Origin: Ciona intestinalis | Taxonomy: Eukaryota > Chordata > Ascidiacea > Phlebobranchia > Cionidae | Reading direction: 5' to 3' | Length of the DNA stretch: 64,000 bases | Assembly (NCBI RefSeq): GCF_000224145.3 | Contig: NC_020166.2 | Coordinates: 3,217,561-3,281,560, forward strand | Part shown: positions 63,997 to 64,000 of the stretch, piece after piece | Position numbering within the stretch: the first letter of the stretch is position 1 | Layout: each line of letters begins with the position of its first letter | Translations under genes and position numbers: made by a program | The notes under the pieces: generated by a model | What the model was told of the DNA's origin: nothing | The model's input: the letters and a program-made list of their open reading frames with translations, nothing else | Databases searched by the model: none

Positions 63997-64000
63997 TTTT

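Overview
This is eukaryotic, AT-rich, intron-rich DNA that fits a tunicate of the genus Ciona. Exons are short, introns are small and GT-AG, and the proteins are animal-type (p110 PI3-kinase, DEK, RCC2, CFAP107, TRNAU1AP). The non-coding DNA is crowded with one short inverted-repeat MITE and one tRNA-derived SINE of the kind described from Ciona. Species-level identity is an inference. No search was run; every gene call rests on reading translated exons and splice sites against remembered protein families.

Layout. 198-3250 (+) is the 3' part of TRNAU1AP (SECp43). 4023-6903 (+) is a leucine-rich-repeat protein. 8065-12270 (+) is DEK, cut by an assembly gap. 14480-25240 holds a large imperfect palindrome: two ~3.5 kb arms in opposite orientation, each carrying one two-exon gene for the same unfamiliar seven-pass membrane protein, separated by ~3.7 kb of repeats and a gap. 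25240-27900 is repeat-rich with no gene recognised. 27901-28938 (-) is a TPR-like protein, divergent from CFAP107 (29402-32860, +). Then follow minus-strand genes: a NUDT8-like Nudix hydrolase (33323-35412), MVD (35873-37021), NDUFA12 (37420-37881) and a secreted astacin/TSP1/FG-GAP protease (38675-43581). 44134-45297 (+) is a broken intronless FBXO22-like copy. 45916-53197 (+) is RCC2. 55511 to the right edge (-) is the catalytic half of a class I PI3-kinase most like p110-beta/delta.

The genes are mostly housekeeping, ciliary and signalling genes with no obvious common pathway. The most notable material is structural: the inverted 7TM gene pair with different transposon insertions in each arm; a helical-domain exon present twice around a 500-N gap with a SINE in only one copy, probably uncollapsed alleles; and several short duplications spanning splice sites in RCC2, CFAP107 and the PI3-kinase gene. 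At least 36 copies or pieces of the main MITE and about 25 SINE copies or fragments are visible, some nested in one another. No virus-like element, CRISPR array or genuine tRNA/rRNA gene was recognised.
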